This document shows positions 1 to 10,690 of a stretch of DNA of 64,000 bases, piece by piece. Both the position numbers and the translations under genes were made by a program. The DNA is from Sphingobacterium sp. ML3W. GTDB lineage: Bacteria > Bacteroidota > Bacteroidia > Sphingobacteriales > Sphingobacteriaceae. The stretch is taken from positions 6,489,095 through 6,553,094 of the forward strand of contig NZ_CP107036.1 in NCBI RefSeq assembly GCF_029542085.1. Reading direction: 5' to 3'. Position 1 is the first letter of the stretch; the number at the start of each line of letters is the position of its first letter. The notes beneath the pieces are model-generated. The model was not told the origin of the DNA. It did no database searches and was given only the letters and a program-made list of their open reading frames with translations.

Positions 1-78
1 ACAGTCAATATTTTGACAGCAGTGGATGCATTTACTTTGGCTGCAAATAGTACGAGAGAGGTACTGCAGGTCAAGTAA
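1..78 (+). CDS. 3' end of an unidentified gene (partial)
   Basis: Frame 1 is open from the window edge to a TAA at 76-78 and encodes the last 25 residues of a protein ending STREVLQVK. The tail is too short to name a family. Its position just upstream of a sugar transporter on the same strand makes a carbohydrate-active protein plausible, but that is context only. It could also be a chance open frame; the absence of any other good candidate for the first 180 bases favours a real 3' end. Confidence 0.4.
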   Translation, partial: TVNILTAVDAFTLAANSTREVLQVK

Positions 79-180
79 TGCAGTTTTTTTAGCTTGGCAA
101 AGATGACACTCGCGCTTGGCTAAGATGGAACTGAAAATGGTAATTAAATTGTATTTTGTTTTAAATTTTGATAGCCTACT

Positions 181-1506
181 ATGGGGAATAAACCTGAACT
201 AAGTATAAGCCAGGTCATTAACATGAGTTTTGGGTTTTTAGGTATACAGATGGGCTTTGCCTTACAGAATGGCAATGCCTCACGTATTTTGCAATCCTTT
301 GGCGCTGATGTGGAACATCTATCGTTATTTTGGTTAGCGGCGCCGATCACCGGCATGATTGTTCAGCCGATCATTGGTCACTATAGCGATCGTACATGGA
401 CAGCGCTTGGACGCCGTCGACCTTATATTTTGGTGGGAGCGTTGCTGACAACATTGACACTTTTTCTGATGCCGAATGCAGCGATGTTTACGCTGTTGTT
501 ACCACCGCTATGGATTGGAGCTGGCTTACTGATGTTTATGGATGCGTCGATTAATGTGACGATGGAGCCTTTTCGGGCTTTAATTGGAGACAACTTGCCC
601 AGTAGTCAACGTAGTCTTGGCTTTTCTATACAAACCTTCCTTATCGGCGTGGGGGCAGTAGTTGGTTCGCTAATGCCTTATGTTTTTACCAAGTACTTCG
701 GCTTTTCTGGAACAACAGCGGCTGGTCCTATACCTGAAAATGTGATTTATTCTTTCTATGCCGGTGGACTTGTGCTCTTGTGTACGGTGTTGTGGTCTGT
801 TCTAAAAACAAAAGAATATAGCCCCAAAGAACTACAGTCTTTCACTGAAAATATTGATCAGGTTCAAGAAAACAGTACGGCTTTTGGGCTACGGACAATT
901 TTGCGGGACATCAAAGCAATGCCGCAGGTTATGAAGAAATTGGGTTGGGTTCAGTTTTTTTCCTGGTTTGCGTTATTCATGATGTGGGTATACAGCACGC
1001 CAGCTATCGCTGAATCAGTATTCTATTTAAAAGAAGGGGATCGTACGGATCTCTATATGGAAGCCGCTAATTGGGTGGGTGTACTGTTTGGGATTTATAA
1101 TGGGGTTTCTGCAATTTATGCCTTATTTATTCCGAAGATCGCCAGGCGCTATGGACGCAGCAGAACACATGCTTTTGGTCTTATGGTCGGTGGACTTTCA
1201 TTGATATCACTTTTTCTGATCAAGGATGCCAATATGCTCATTTTGCCTATGATTGGGATTGGAATTGCTTGGGGAAGTATTTTGGCGATGCCCTATGCCA
1301 TTTTAAGCGACCATTTGCCGGCATCCAAAATGGGCGTGTATATGGGGCTTTTTAATTTTTTTATAACTTTACCACAGATCGTATGTGGTTTTTTTGGTGG
1401 TATGATTATAAAATATTTCTTTCAGAGCCAGTCGATTTATGGCTTGTTACTTGCTGGGGTATTTATGTTTTTAGCTGCTTTTTTTGTTCCAAAAAGTAAG
1501 CAGTAA
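181..1506 (+). CDS. MFS sugar transporter, SLC45/GPH-like
   Basis: A 441-residue polytopic inner-membrane protein with about twelve hydrophobic segments. The loop after the second helix reads GHYSDRTWTALGRRRPYI, the conserved major-facilitator motif as seen in sucrose/maltose-type (SLC45, GPH) carriers. Established family role: proton- or cation-coupled import of a sugar, often a disaccharide. In Bacteroidota such carriers sit in glycan-utilisation loci and move oligosaccharides from periplasm to cytoplasm. The substrate cannot be read from sequence. The gene ends at a strong terminator and converges on the regulator gene downstream. The ATG at 181 gives the first transmembrane helix with a normal short cytoplasmic N-terminus. 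Confidence 0.85.
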   Translation: MGNKPELSISQVINMSFGFLGIQMGFALQNGNASRILQSFGADVEHLSLFWLAAPITGMIVQPIIGHYSDRTWTALGRRRPYILVGALLTTLTLFLMPNAAMFTLLLPPLWIGAGLLMFMDASINVTMEPFRALIGDNLPSSQRSLGFSIQTFLIGVGAVVGSLMPYVFTKYFGFSGTTAAGPIPENVIYSFYAGGLVLLCTVLWSVLKTKEYSPKELQSFTENIDQVQENSTAFGLRTILRDIKAMPQVMKKLGWVQFFSWFALFMMWVYSTPAIAESVFYLKEGDRTDLYMEAANWVGVLFGIYNGVSAIYALFIPKIARRYGRSRTHAFGLMVGGLSLISLFLIKDANMLILPMIGIGIAWGSILAMPYAILSDHLPASKMGVYMGLFNFFITLPQIVCGFFGGMIIKYFFQSQSIYGLLLAGVFMFLAAFFVPKSKQ

Positions 1507-1520
1507 ATAAAGATGAAGGA

Positions 1521-1557
1521 TAGAAACGTTCGCAACCAAGAACGTTTCTATTTTTTG
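1521..1557 (+). terminator. Rho-independent terminator after the MFS gene
   Basis: A perfect 11-bp stem, TAGAAACGTTC (1521-1531) with GAACGTTTCTA (1540-1550), has an 8-nt loop and is followed by a run of T from 1551. It lies between the convergent transporter and HTCS genes; the T tract is on the plus strand, so it serves mainly the transporter. Confidence 0.85.
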
Positions 1558-1623
1558 TTTACCCTCACTTGGTTTTCAATTTTCTTATAAAAATAAGTAC
1601 TGCGGGTAAAAATGTAGTTCCTT

Positions 1624-4600
1624 TTATTGTTTACTGTGTTCGACTATATACGTACTAGGTGGCATCCCATAATGTTTATGAAAATCTCTGGAAAAATTTG
1701 ACTGTACGGTGTAGCCTACCATCGTGGAGATCTGTGTAATATTATATTCTTTCTGGGTAAGCAGTTCGGCTGCCTTCTTTAAACGTGATATGTTGATTAG
1801 TTCATTAGGTGTCAGGTCCGAGAGCCCTTTGATTTTGCGATATAAAGTCGGACGACTCATATTCATTAACTTGGCAAGTTCTTCGACATTTAGATCGATA
1901 TCTGAGATATTGTCATAAATTATGGTATTGAGCAAACTTATAAAGTCTTTATCTGGCGCGGAAACATTAATTTCGGCTAAATGTGTACTTGGAGAATTGG
2001 TAAAATAATTTTTAATTATTTTTCGATTGTTTAAAATGTTACGTAGCTGTACCATTAAAAATTCCATGGAAAAAGGCTTTTCAATATAAGCATCTGCCCC
2101 GATCTTCAGCCCTTGAATTTTAGCATCCAGTGCGTTTTTTGCCGTCAGGAATATCACTGGAATATGGCTGTAGAGAATATCTGTCTTAATGCGCTTACAT
2201 AATGCAATGCCATCCATTATAGGCATCATGATATCTGTCAGAACAAGCTGTACATTGTCGCGGTCCAATATCTCAAGAGCTTCAGCTCCATTGTTAGCTC
2301 TTAGAATGGTATAGTTTATTTTGAGTTCCTTGTTGAGATAGGCAAGTATTTCCTTATTGTCTTCGACGATAAGAATCACCGGTTTTTCAGTAGTTTCCTC
2401 CTCCTTGGCATACATTCCGCGTTCTTCAGTCTTGTAATTCTCTTCGAGAAAAGGTTTGATATCGAGCGACTGCTCCTGGAAGATAGGAAGTGAAAGCAGA
2501 AAAATATTTCTTTGTTCTTCGGTATAAACTAGCGATAAGGAACCCTGATGAAGCTCCACAAGTGAGCGGGAGAGTGGAAGACCAATGCCAGTACCAGTAT
2601 CTTTATCAGATTCATTCAGGCGATAAAATGGTTCAAATATCTTTTCTCTTTTGTCAAAAGGGATGATTTCGCCATCGTTTCGAAATTCTATATTAAACAT
2701 GATATCATCACTGTTGAATGGAAGCAGCTTGATATGAACATGATTGTCGGCGTATTTTATGCCATTATGAATTAAATTTGTGAGAATTTTGCGCAGAGCC
2801 TCTTCATCTACAAAGGCTGTTAGTGTAATACGGGGCAAAGAAAGATCATAATGCAGCAGTTTTTCTTTTGCCAGGGAGTTCAAATCATTGAATACATCGG
2901 ACAACAAACTGTTAATATCCGTTTTAGTGAAAATAAGGCTCATATTATTTGTTTCTGCTTTTCTGAAATCTAAAAGTTGATTGGTGAGACGGATAAGTCT
3001 ACTTGTATTTTTCTCCATGAGAGCAAGATCGCTTGCTGTTTCGCTATCCGTGAATTGTCGTGTGCGGATTATTTTCTCGAGTGGCATTTTTATCAAAGTC
3101 AGTGGCGTACGGATCTCATGGGCGAGGTTGGTGAAAAATTCAAGCTTAAGATTATATACTTCTTGTTCTTTTTTGCGTTCATAGTTATCCATTTTCTGGG
3201 CATTATTTGCCTTAATAAGCAGGAAGTAATATCTTAAAATCAATAAAACAATCGTGCTAACAGCGAAGAAATAAGCAAAGTATGCCCATGAAGACAACCA
3301 CCAGGGAGGCGATACCACAATACGTAGTTCTTTTTCAGTTGGATTCCATATTCCATTATTGTTAGCTCCTTTAAATCTAAAGGTATAGGTTCCAGGAGGA
3401 AGTTTATTGTAATATATTTTTTGGTTGCCTGTAATATCCGTCCAGCCCTTATCATAACCCTCCATGATATAACGATAGGCATTGCTTTTTGGGGAAACAA
3501 AGCTCAAGGCTGCGATATTAAAACTGATATTGGAACTGTTATAGGACAGTTGAATCTCTTTTGATAGCGAGATGGATTGTTTCAGTATGCCATTTTCACG
3601 AACTGGTATGCTCTCGTTGTTGATCTGAATGTCGCTAATGAAAATAGGCGGAATAAAGCTATTCTTAATGGATTTTGTCGGGTTAAAGCTTACCATTCCC
3701 TTTATGGTTCCAAAATATAATGTACCATCCTTATCTTTAAATGCTGAATTATAATTAAACTGATCCGCGGGAAGCCCGTCTCTCGATGTATAGATGACCA
3801 TATGGGGGAGATTTCCGTCCAGTCTGACCAGTCCACCACCTGTTGATATCCATATACTGTTATTATCGTCTTCCAATACTTTAAATACTTGATTGGAAGG
3901 TAAACCCGATTCGGTCAGATAGTTGGTGAAATGTCCATCACGACGGTATTTTGAGAGACCGCTTTCCGTACAAAACCACAGATTTTTTTTACTGTCTTCA
4001 AATAAGCCATTGACGTAATTATTGACGAGTGTATTCCGTTTACCTTGTTCAGAGCTTAAATGTTGTATCTCGCCCGTGCCACGATTATACTGGTAGACTC
4101 CACTGCCATAAGTGTTGACCCAAAGTATGCCATATTCATCTTCGTAAATTCCTTGTATCCAGGCTTTAATGGGGAGGACGTCAAAACTGTCACTGTGTTT
4201 ATTGTAGCCATATAATGCGCGGTCTGTCCCTACAAACATGCTGTTGTCTCTGGACTTAAAGATGCAAACGGCGAAGCTGCTTTGTAGCGGGCCGCTACCG
4301 ATGCGGTCATAGTGCTTTTTTAATTTTCCGGTCTTTACGTTGAGTATATCCAGTCCATGTGTTGTGGAGCCTACCCAGAGTTCATCGCCTATTGTTGCCA
4401 AACCATGGACATTGTTATGTGCAATACTTCCCTTTTTTCCATTGGCAACAAAATGCTGAATCTGTTGTGTTTGCCCATCTATTTTATTTAGACCACCATC
4501 TTCTGTGCCTATCCAGAAATTTCCATAGCTATCTTTTTTTATATCATGTACGATATTCCCTGATAAAGCAGATTTTCCAAATCCATATAAGTACTTTTTG

Positions 4601-5652
4601 AAATTGTCGAATTGGTTGCTGTATTGGTTAAAACCGCCGAAAAATGTTCCAAACCAGATGTTATCTTCACGGTCACGATAGAAATTCAAAACAGCATTGT
4701 CCGATATGGCAAATGGATTGAGCAGATCTTTTTTGATGTGTTGGCTCTGACCTGTATGAATGTTATAGGTATATATTCCTGTCTCTGTTCCGATCCAGTA
4801 TACCGACTCTGTCTGTTGGATAATGCAATTTGCCTGGATGACTTTTTTTGGGTAATGGTTTGCAAATAAGTTTTTTAATGTTCCGTTTTTAAAATCAAAC
4901 AGGTAGGCTGAATTGATGGTACCGACCATGAGCAGGGAGTCGTTGATGGCGTAGACGGTCTTTGTGTTGGCCAGTGCTTTCCGATTTGTTTTTTTGAGTG
5001 CAATTTGAACAAACTTACCTTCGTTGACCTGATACCGTTCTATCGTACTGTTAATATCTGTGGTCCACAGCCCGCCTTTTTTGCTACTGGTAATGGCCAC
5101 TAGGGTATTTTTGTTTTGATCAAAAGGAACGATCTCTGTCGTGTAAGGATTATAACGATAGAGTTTTCCCGTGGAAAGCAACCAGATAAAACCGGCATAT
5201 TCATGTATGGCATTTACCTCTCCAATCGGTATTCTATCGAAGGGCTGGAAGTTTTCTTTCACCGGATTGTAACAATAGGTCCCCCGTGTCGTTCCCACCC
5301 ATAGTATACCTTTGCTATCGGTCAGGATACTTAAAATAGACGAACTCCCGATGCTTGTAGGATCTGAAGCATTGTGCCTAAATATCTTAAATTGATTGCC
5401 ATCAAAACGATTAAGACCATTCCTTGTCCCTAGCCAAAGAAAGCCCTGGGTATCTTGTGTAATACACTTAACAGAACTATTGGAAAGACCATCGTGGGGT
5501 TGATAATTTTTAAAATAGAACGATTGCGCCTGTAGGTTAGTCCATACAAGTAGGAGATAGAGGATAGGTATAAGGGTTATTACGCGCAAAATTGATAATG
5601 TATCTCTAAAAATAGTCAATAAAAAAGAAAAAAAAGAGTTTTGCTGATACAC
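1624..5652 (-). CDS. hybrid two-component system (HTCS) sensor-regulator
   Basis: A 1342-residue one-protein signalling system. Order: N-terminal hydrophobic signal/membrane segment ending near LQAQ (about residue 43); a long periplasmic region of two-component propeller repeats (recurrent xxLWxGTxxGL/LxxF blocks, about 45-640); a Y_Y_Y domain (about 720-785); a transmembrane helix (about 787-812); a HisKA segment with the phospho-acceptor H845 in LAHEIRTP; an HATPase with GTGIGLPLS; a receiver domain with D1140 in LTDIMMP; and a C-terminal AraC-type HTH (about 1245-1340). Family role: binds oligosaccharide in the periplasm and activates a nearby glycan locus. It is divergent from the first SusC gene, its likely target. 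The start is GTG; no ATG lies near the signal segment. Confidence 0.93.
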   Translation of the reverse strand: MYQQNSFFSFLLTIFRDTLSILRVITLIPILYLLLVWTNLQAQSFYFKNYQPHDGLSNSSVKCITQDTQGFLWLGTRNGLNRFDGNQFKIFRHNASDPTSIGSSSILSILTDSKGILWVGTTRGTYCYNPVKENFQPFDRIPIGEVNAIHEYAGFIWLLSTGKLYRYNPYTTEIVPFDQNKNTLVAITSSKKGGLWTTDINSTIERYQVNEGKFVQIALKKTNRKALANTKTVYAINDSLLMVGTINSAYLFDFKNGTLKNLFANHYPKKVIQANCIIQQTESVYWIGTETGIYTYNIHTGQSQHIKKDLLNPFAISDNAVLNFYRDREDNIWFGTFFGGFNQYSNQFDNFKKYLYGFGKSALSGNIVHDIKKDSYGNFWIGTEDGGLNKIDGQTQQIQHFVANGKKGSIAHNNVHGLATIGDELWVGSTTHGLDILNVKTGKLKKHYDRIGSGPLQSSFAVCIFKSRDNSMFVGTDRALYGYNKHSDSFDVLPIKAWIQGIYEDEYGILWVNTYGSGVYQYNRGTGEIQHLSSEQGKRNTLVNNYVNGLFEDSKKNLWFCTESGLSKYRRDGHFTNYLTESGLPSNQVFKVLEDDNNSIWISTGGGLVRLDGNLPHMVIYTSRDGLPADQFNYNSAFKDKDGTLYFGTIKGMVSFNPTKSIKNSFIPPIFISDIQINNESIPVRENGILKQSISLSKEIQLSYNSSNISFNIAALSFVSPKSNAYRYIMEGYDKGWTDITGNQKIYYNKLPPGTYTFRFKGANNNGIWNPTEKELRIVVSPPWWLSSWAYFAYFFAVSTIVLLILRYYFLLIKANNAQKMDNYERKKEQEVYNLKLEFFTNLAHEIRTPLTLIKMPLEKIIRTRQFTDSETASDLALMEKNTSRLIRLTNQLLDFRKAETNNMSLIFTKTDINSLLSDVFNDLNSLAKEKLLHYDLSLPRITLTAFVDEEALRKILTNLIHNGIKYADNHVHIKLLPFNSDDIMFNIEFRNDGEIIPFDKREKIFEPFYRLNESDKDTGTGIGLPLSRSLVELHQGSLSLVYTEEQRNIFLLSLPIFQEQSLDIKPFLEENYKTEERGMYAKEEETTEKPVILIVEDNKEILAYLNKELKINYTILRANNGAEALEILDRDNVQLVLTDIMMPIMDGIALCKRIKTDILYSHIPVIFLTAKNALDAKIQGLKIGADAYIEKPFSMEFLMVQLRNILNNRKIIKNYFTNSPSTHLAEINVSAPDKDFISLLNTIIYDNISDIDLNVEELAKLMNMSRPTLYRKIKGLSDLTPNELINISRLKKAAELLTQKEYNITQISTMVGYTVQSNFSRDFHKHYGMPPSTYIVEHSKQ

Positions 5653-6033
5653 TGTGATATAAAATTGAGACGCTATGATTGGGGTTGCAATAAAGATTTT
5701 CTCATTTTTATGGAACGATAATAACCAAATATAAACGTATGTCTTGCCCTAAAATTATGACAGTGAAAACCTGTAATCTTATTTTTCAGCGAGTTTCTTC
5801 TCAATGTTTAGCGTTGACGATGCTATATTTCAATGTCTTAACTTTTTGCATTGTTTCTAATTTGGTTTCTCTCGAAGTATGTTGTTTTAAGAAGGTCAGT
5901 TGTCGCTATTTGACGGGTGCCTAATGAAGCACGACTATTTTTGATTGCGATAGATTTTGAAATCACTTAACATTATTTGAACAGGACAAAGTTCAAGATA
6001 ATATAATCAATTAAACCACCAATTTAGAAGCGT
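5653..6033. promoter_or_regulatory. divergent HTCS / SusC intergenic region
   Basis: 381 bp between the start of the HTCS gene and the start of the first SusC gene. It must hold both promoters and, if the HTCS acts locally, its binding site. I see no exact TTTG-N19/20-TAnnTTTG promoter and no obvious long dyad. A 61-codon open frame within it (5739-5924) has no protein-like features. Confidence 0.5.
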
Positions 6034-9018
6034 ATGAAAAACAAACTACTTGCGCAATGTGTAATGATGCCAGCATTACTGCTTACAACCTTTATTGCGG
6101 TAGCCCAGACCAGGGTGCTGAAAGGAAAGGTCGTGGATGAAACCCAAAGTCCCTTGACTGGTGCTACCATTAAAGTAAAAGGGAGTACTACAGCAACAAC
6201 CACCGATGCTGACGGTGGATTTTCAATAAATATCAGTAATGATGCGAAATCACTTGAGGTATCTTATATTGGCTACGCAACCAAGGAAGTGCCAATTGCA
6301 GGCAACGATATGACCATTGCACTTGAACCGGGCTCCAATCAGGGGTTGGATGAAGTGGTTGTCATTGGTTATGGTACTGCTCGCAAAAGAGATCTGACGG
6401 GATCTATGGTAACAATTGGTGCCAAGAATTTTAATAAAGGTATAATGACGAGCCCTGATCAATTGATCCAGGGAAAAACTCCTGGTGTAATGGTTATTAA
6501 CAACACGGGGCAGCCTGGTGGATCAACCACAGTACGTATCCGTGGTAACTCGTCGATCCGGGCGAGCAATAATCCGCTATTTGTACTTGATGGAGTGCCA
6601 ATGTCAGGTAATTCACCATTACCCGAGGGCAGAGGGGGATTTTCCTCGGATAGAGGGAACCCATTGACCTATCTGAATCCAGGTGATATTGCAAGCATGG
6701 ATATCTTGAAAGATGCTTCCGCTACAGCAATCTATGGGTCACGTGGAGCAAATGGAGTTGTTATCATCACAACGAAAAAAGGAAAAGTCGGACCGCCGGA
6801 AATTTCTGTCGGTGCATCAGCGGGGGTATCTACGATGCGTGAATATCCAGATGTGCTAAATGCGTCGCGATTTAGGGAAGCATTGAATTATTATACGCCT
6901 TCTGAAGTAGCAAATTCTGACTTTGGCGGTAATGAAGATGCTTTTAAAGCAATTACAAGAAAAGCAATTACTCAAAATTACTATGCAGATGTAGCCGGGG
7001 GTACTGAGCACGGGAAATATCGCTTATCTGGTGGATATTTAAACCAAAATGGTATTATCCGTGGATCCCAATTGAAGAAATATACAGCAAATTTTAGCGG
7101 TAACTTTCGTTTTTTGGAAAACAAAAGATTAGGACTTGACTTCGCTGTGTTTTTAACTCAAATGGATAACAAATATGCGCCAATCAATGCAACCGTGGGG
7201 TCAGAAGGAAATGTAATCTCCCAGGCGCTACAATGGAATCCAACAAGACCATTGCGCGATGATAAAGGCAATTTAACCTTTGTTAGTTCAACCACGCGTA
7301 ATCCATTGACCAGTATTGAAGCGTTCAAGGACGTTGCAACGACAAACACCATGGTGGTCAATTTGGCACCTTACTATAAAATTACGGATGATTTAGAATA
7401 CCGATTTATCTATAGTGCCATGCGACAAACCGGTAACCGTGAAGGTATGTATAGAGCCGGACTAATTGATCCATCGGCAGTGAATAATGAGCAAGCATTT
7501 ATCTCTAATAATGGCGAGACAAATTTGCAGATGACACATATGCTTTCTTACAACAAACAAATCAACGACGATTGGAGTGTAAACGCTGTTGCTGGTTATG
7601 AGTATTTGGATTATAACTACAACAACAACATCTCATTCGGTGGCGGATTTAAGTATATGGGATTAGATTACTTTGATTATTTGCAATACTCGACAGTTTC
7701 AACCCGAGAAATAGCTTCTTACAGAAGTCCGACAAATCAATTGCAGTCATTTTTCTTACGTGGTGGATTTAATTATTTGGATCGCTATTTATTTACAGCG
7801 ACAGCGCGAAGAGATGGGTCAACTAAATTTGGTGCTAACAACAAATATGCAATGTTCCCATCCCTTGCGATCGCTTGGAATGTGGCGCAGGAAGAGTTTT
7901 TGAAATCCAGCGGAATTTTTGATCAGTTGAAAGTTAGAATAGGATGGGGAAAAACAGGGAATCAAGAATTTCCTTCGGGTGCCTCCTTGAATAGATTTAC
8001 GTTCGGCAATCAAAGTGTAGGTAGAGCCAACTTTCAAAATAGAGACCTAAAATGGGAAACCTCCACAACACTCAATGCTGGTATTGATTTCTCTGTATTA
8101 AAAGGACGTTTGTACGGTTCAATAGACTATTTCAATAAGAAAACTACGGATGCTTTATTTGAACAGACATTAGCACAGGATGGCCCTGCTGGACGTATCT
8201 GGGTAAATTTGGATGGTGAAATTGTCAATAAAGGGGTAGAGATTGCATTGACTGGTACAATTGTGAAAAATGATAACTGGACTTGGGATTTGACCGGTAA
8301 CGCTACATTCCTAAAAAATAGTGTGAGCGGTTTGGTTGGTTATTATGAAACTGGTGCATTGAGAGGACAAGGTTTCTCAGGTGTATTGGGACAGCGCATG
8401 GTCAATGGTCAACCATTAAATGTATGGTATTTGGCCGATTATCAAGGTATTGATCCGCAGACAGGGACAAGTATGTATCGTGGTCATGACGGAAGCATCA
8501 ATACAACGAATGATCCCGCAAGTAACAAATTCTACATGAATAGTCCTAATCCTACTACTTTGCTAGGTATTTCGACCAATGTTAGCTATAAGCAATTTTC
8601 TTTGGCGGCCAATATGAATGGTGCACTTGGGCATTACCTATTCAATAACACTGCCGCGACAACTTTAGGCATCAGTAATTTGTCTTCCCGCAATATTGGC
8701 TCAGCTTTCTTTGATACATCTGTTAAAGAATCCACATCGAATTCAGCGTCAGCCTCAACACGTTATCTGGAAAAAGGAGATTATTTAAAAATGGCTAATT
8801 TGACATTGAGCTATAAGGTGGGCAATGTAGGGAAAACACTTAAAAATTTAAATGTTTCCCTCACCGGACAAAACCTCTTTATCATAACTAAATATACAGG
8901 CTTCGATCCGGAGGTTAACACCGACGGTTCCAGTAATGGTATCCCATCATTGGGTATTGAGTATTTGCCTTATCCTCCAGCCAGAAATATTCTATTGGGG
9001 GTGAACTTCTCACTATAA
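6034..9018 (+). CDS. SusC/RagA-type TonB-dependent outer-membrane transporter (1)
   Basis: 994 residues. A signal peptide ends at about residue 25 (AVAQ). A carboxypeptidase-regulatory-like beta domain (about 29-100) follows, then the TonB-box-like DEVVVIGYG (106-114), a plug domain with the SusC signature DILKDASATAIYGSRGANGVVIITTKKG, and a C-terminal outer-membrane barrel. Family role: TonB-energised import of oligosaccharides, capped by the SusD lipoprotein. There is no N-terminal STN domain, so it should not signal to a FecR anti-sigma factor directly; this fits control by the divergent HTCS. The partner SusD starts 42 bases downstream. Confidence 0.95.
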   Translation: MKNKLLAQCVMMPALLLTTFIAVAQTRVLKGKVVDETQSPLTGATIKVKGSTTATTTDADGGFSINISNDAKSLEVSYIGYATKEVPIAGNDMTIALEPGSNQGLDEVVVIGYGTARKRDLTGSMVTIGAKNFNKGIMTSPDQLIQGKTPGVMVINNTGQPGGSTTVRIRGNSSIRASNNPLFVLDGVPMSGNSPLPEGRGGFSSDRGNPLTYLNPGDIASMDILKDASATAIYGSRGANGVVIITTKKGKVGPPEISVGASAGVSTMREYPDVLNASRFREALNYYTPSEVANSDFGGNEDAFKAITRKAITQNYYADVAGGTEHGKYRLSGGYLNQNGIIRGSQLKKYTANFSGNFRFLENKRLGLDFAVFLTQMDNKYAPINATVGSEGNVISQALQWNPTRPLRDDKGNLTFVSSTTRNPLTSIEAFKDVATTNTMVVNLAPYYKITDDLEYRFIYSAMRQTGNREGMYRAGLIDPSAVNNEQAFISNNGETNLQMTHMLSYNKQINDDWSVNAVAGYEYLDYNYNNNISFGGGFKYMGLDYFDYLQYSTVSTREIASYRSPTNQLQSFFLRGGFNYLDRYLFTATARRDGSTKFGANNKYAMFPSLAIAWNVAQEEFLKSSGIFDQLKVRIGWGKTGNQEFPSGASLNRFTFGNQSVGRANFQNRDLKWETSTTLNAGIDFSVLKGRLYGSIDYFNKKTTDALFEQTLAQDGPAGRIWVNLDGEIVNKGVEIALTGTIVKNDNWTWDLTGNATFLKNSVSGLVGYYETGALRGQGFSGVLGQRMVNGQPLNVWYLADYQGIDPQTGTSMYRGHDGSINTTNDPASNKFYMNSPNPTTLLGISTNVSYKQFSLAANMNGALGHYLFNNTAATTLGISNLSSRNIGSAFFDTSVKESTSNSASASTRYLEKGDYLKMANLTLSYKVGNVGKTLKNLNVSLTGQNLFIITKYTGFDPEVNTDGSSNGIPSLGIEYLPYPPARNILLGVNFSL

Positions 9019-9060
9019 GTATATTGTTAAATGTCATTGGATAACAAAAATATAAGACAG

Positions 9061-10632
9061 ATGAAATTAAGAACTTTATTATATATCGGAATAATCGGTT
9101 CAGTTGTTACAAGTACGTTCTCTTGTACAAAACTGAAGGAAGAATTTAGAGGCGAACTGGAGGAGGGGACATCGGCTATAGATCCGGGGGCGCTCTTAGT
9201 GACAGCTTATAATTCTTTGAATACGCCTTATCAGCAGGAGCAGCGTTGGGTGATGCAGGAAATATCAACGGATGCGGCGATGGCCCCTACGCGTGGTGGC
9301 GATTGGGATGATAACGGAATGCACCGGGCAATTCATCTTCATACCTGGAATGCAGATAATGGTTATATGAATAATACCTTTGTCAGTTTAGGTACTGCAG
9401 TTTACAACGCCGGTGTTGTCGTACGTAGCAATCCAAATGCACAGCAGGCCGCAGAAGCAAGATTTATCCGCGCTTTGGCCATGTTTGATCTCTTGGATCT
9501 CTATGGAGTAGTGCCTTTACGACAGGGCCCCTCATTAGAAGATTTTAAAATAGCGCCAGATGTATTACAGCCGCAGGCAGCCATTGATTTTATGGTAAAA
9601 GAACTCAACGAGATCTTAAATAGTTTGCCCGCAAATGGGCCGAGGGCAGCTTATGTAGCGAATAGGAATGCCGCAAGAACATTATTGATGAAAATCTACT
9701 TGAATAAGGGCGCATTTTTAACTAGGCAAACACCAACTTTTGCGGCAGAGGACATGAATAAAGTGGTTACTTTAGCAAAAGAAATCACCGCAAGTGGAGC
9801 GTATACTGTATCTGCAAAAGGAAAGTATTTTGATAATTTTGCCCCGGATAATGACGAAAAATCAACCGAGAATATCTATACTTTATTCAATAAAAATGGA
9901 GAACGAGGCGGTAACGTGGATCGCACCTGGAATACAGTTGCCCATTATAATCTGAATCCAGGGGGATGGAATGGCTGGTGTACACTCTCGGATTACTATG
10001 ATAAATTTGGGGCGGCAGATGAGCGTAGAGGTATTTACTATGACTATCCAGCAGATACTACCTCAAATAGAACCAAGAAATTCCAACGTCAGAATGTAGG
10101 CTTTTTTGCCGGACAGCAATATAATTGGAGTACCAATAAGCCACTAATGGCTCGGAACCCTTCGACAGCACCGTTATCATTCACACGTGAAGTAACAATC
10201 AGGACTTCCGGGGCTACATTGGAAACCGCAGGTATCCGCCCAATGAAGTATGCATTTGACTATGCGGTGACTGGACAACGGAATAACGATTGGGTTGTGT
10301 TTCGTTACTCTGATGTGCTATTAATGCAAGCAGAGGCTGTATTGAGAGGCGGGACAGGTTCTGCTTCAGAAGCTCTGGATTTAGTCAATAAAATTCGTAC
10401 CAATCGTGGCGTTACGAACTTCACGTCCTTGACGCTCGACAACCTATTAGATGAGCGTGCTCGTGAATTGTATTGGGAAGGTTGGCGGAGACAAGATCTG
10501 ATCCGATTCGGTAAATACTTATTAGCATGGCAAGAAAAGGCGGCGGATCCAGATCCAAAAACCTTGATTTATCCAATTCCTAGCCAACAACTTGCGGTAA
10601 ACCCGAACCTGAAACAAAATCCAGGTTATTAA
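9061..10632 (+). CDS. SusD/RagB-type outer-membrane lipoprotein (1)
   Basis: 523 residues from the ATG at 9061. This start gives a short lipoprotein signal with acylated C22 (STFSC); an in-frame ATG at 9031 would add ten polar residues before it and is less likely. The sequence has the SusD layout: an N-terminal TPR-like helical part (AEARFIRALAMFDLLDLYG) and a C-terminal SusD/RagB region (DVLLMQAEAVLRGG, DERARELYWEGWRRQDLIRFGKY). Role: surface capture of glycan and a lid for the SusC transporter just upstream. A terminator follows, closing this two-gene unit. Confidence 0.94.
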   Translation: MKLRTLLYIGIIGSVVTSTFSCTKLKEEFRGELEEGTSAIDPGALLVTAYNSLNTPYQQEQRWVMQEISTDAAMAPTRGGDWDDNGMHRAIHLHTWNADNGYMNNTFVSLGTAVYNAGVVVRSNPNAQQAAEARFIRALAMFDLLDLYGVVPLRQGPSLEDFKIAPDVLQPQAAIDFMVKELNEILNSLPANGPRAAYVANRNAARTLLMKIYLNKGAFLTRQTPTFAAEDMNKVVTLAKEITASGAYTVSAKGKYFDNFAPDNDEKSTENIYTLFNKNGERGGNVDRTWNTVAHYNLNPGGWNGWCTLSDYYDKFGAADERRGIYYDYPADTTSNRTKKFQRQNVGFFAGQQYNWSTNKPLMARNPSTAPLSFTREVTIRTSGATLETAGIRPMKYAFDYAVTGQRNNDWVVFRYSDVLLMQAEAVLRGGTGSASEALDLVNKIRTNRGVTNFTSLTLDNLLDERARELYWEGWRRQDLIRFGKYLLAWQEKAADPDPKTLIYPIPSQQLAVNPNLKQNPGY

Positions 10633-10690
10633 TATGCAAAAGCTACAGTTGCTCCCTAGGAGGAGGCCTGTAGATTGCTAATTTTTTATT

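Noticed and set aside
5739..5924. 61-codon plus-strand open frame in the HTCS/SusC intergenic region
   Set aside because: Cysteine-rich, no domain, no signal, and it would occupy the divergent regulatory region.
9031..9060. Upstream ATG start for the first SusD gene
   Set aside because: It would put ten polar residues before a well-formed lipoprotein signal; the ATG at 9061 is better.
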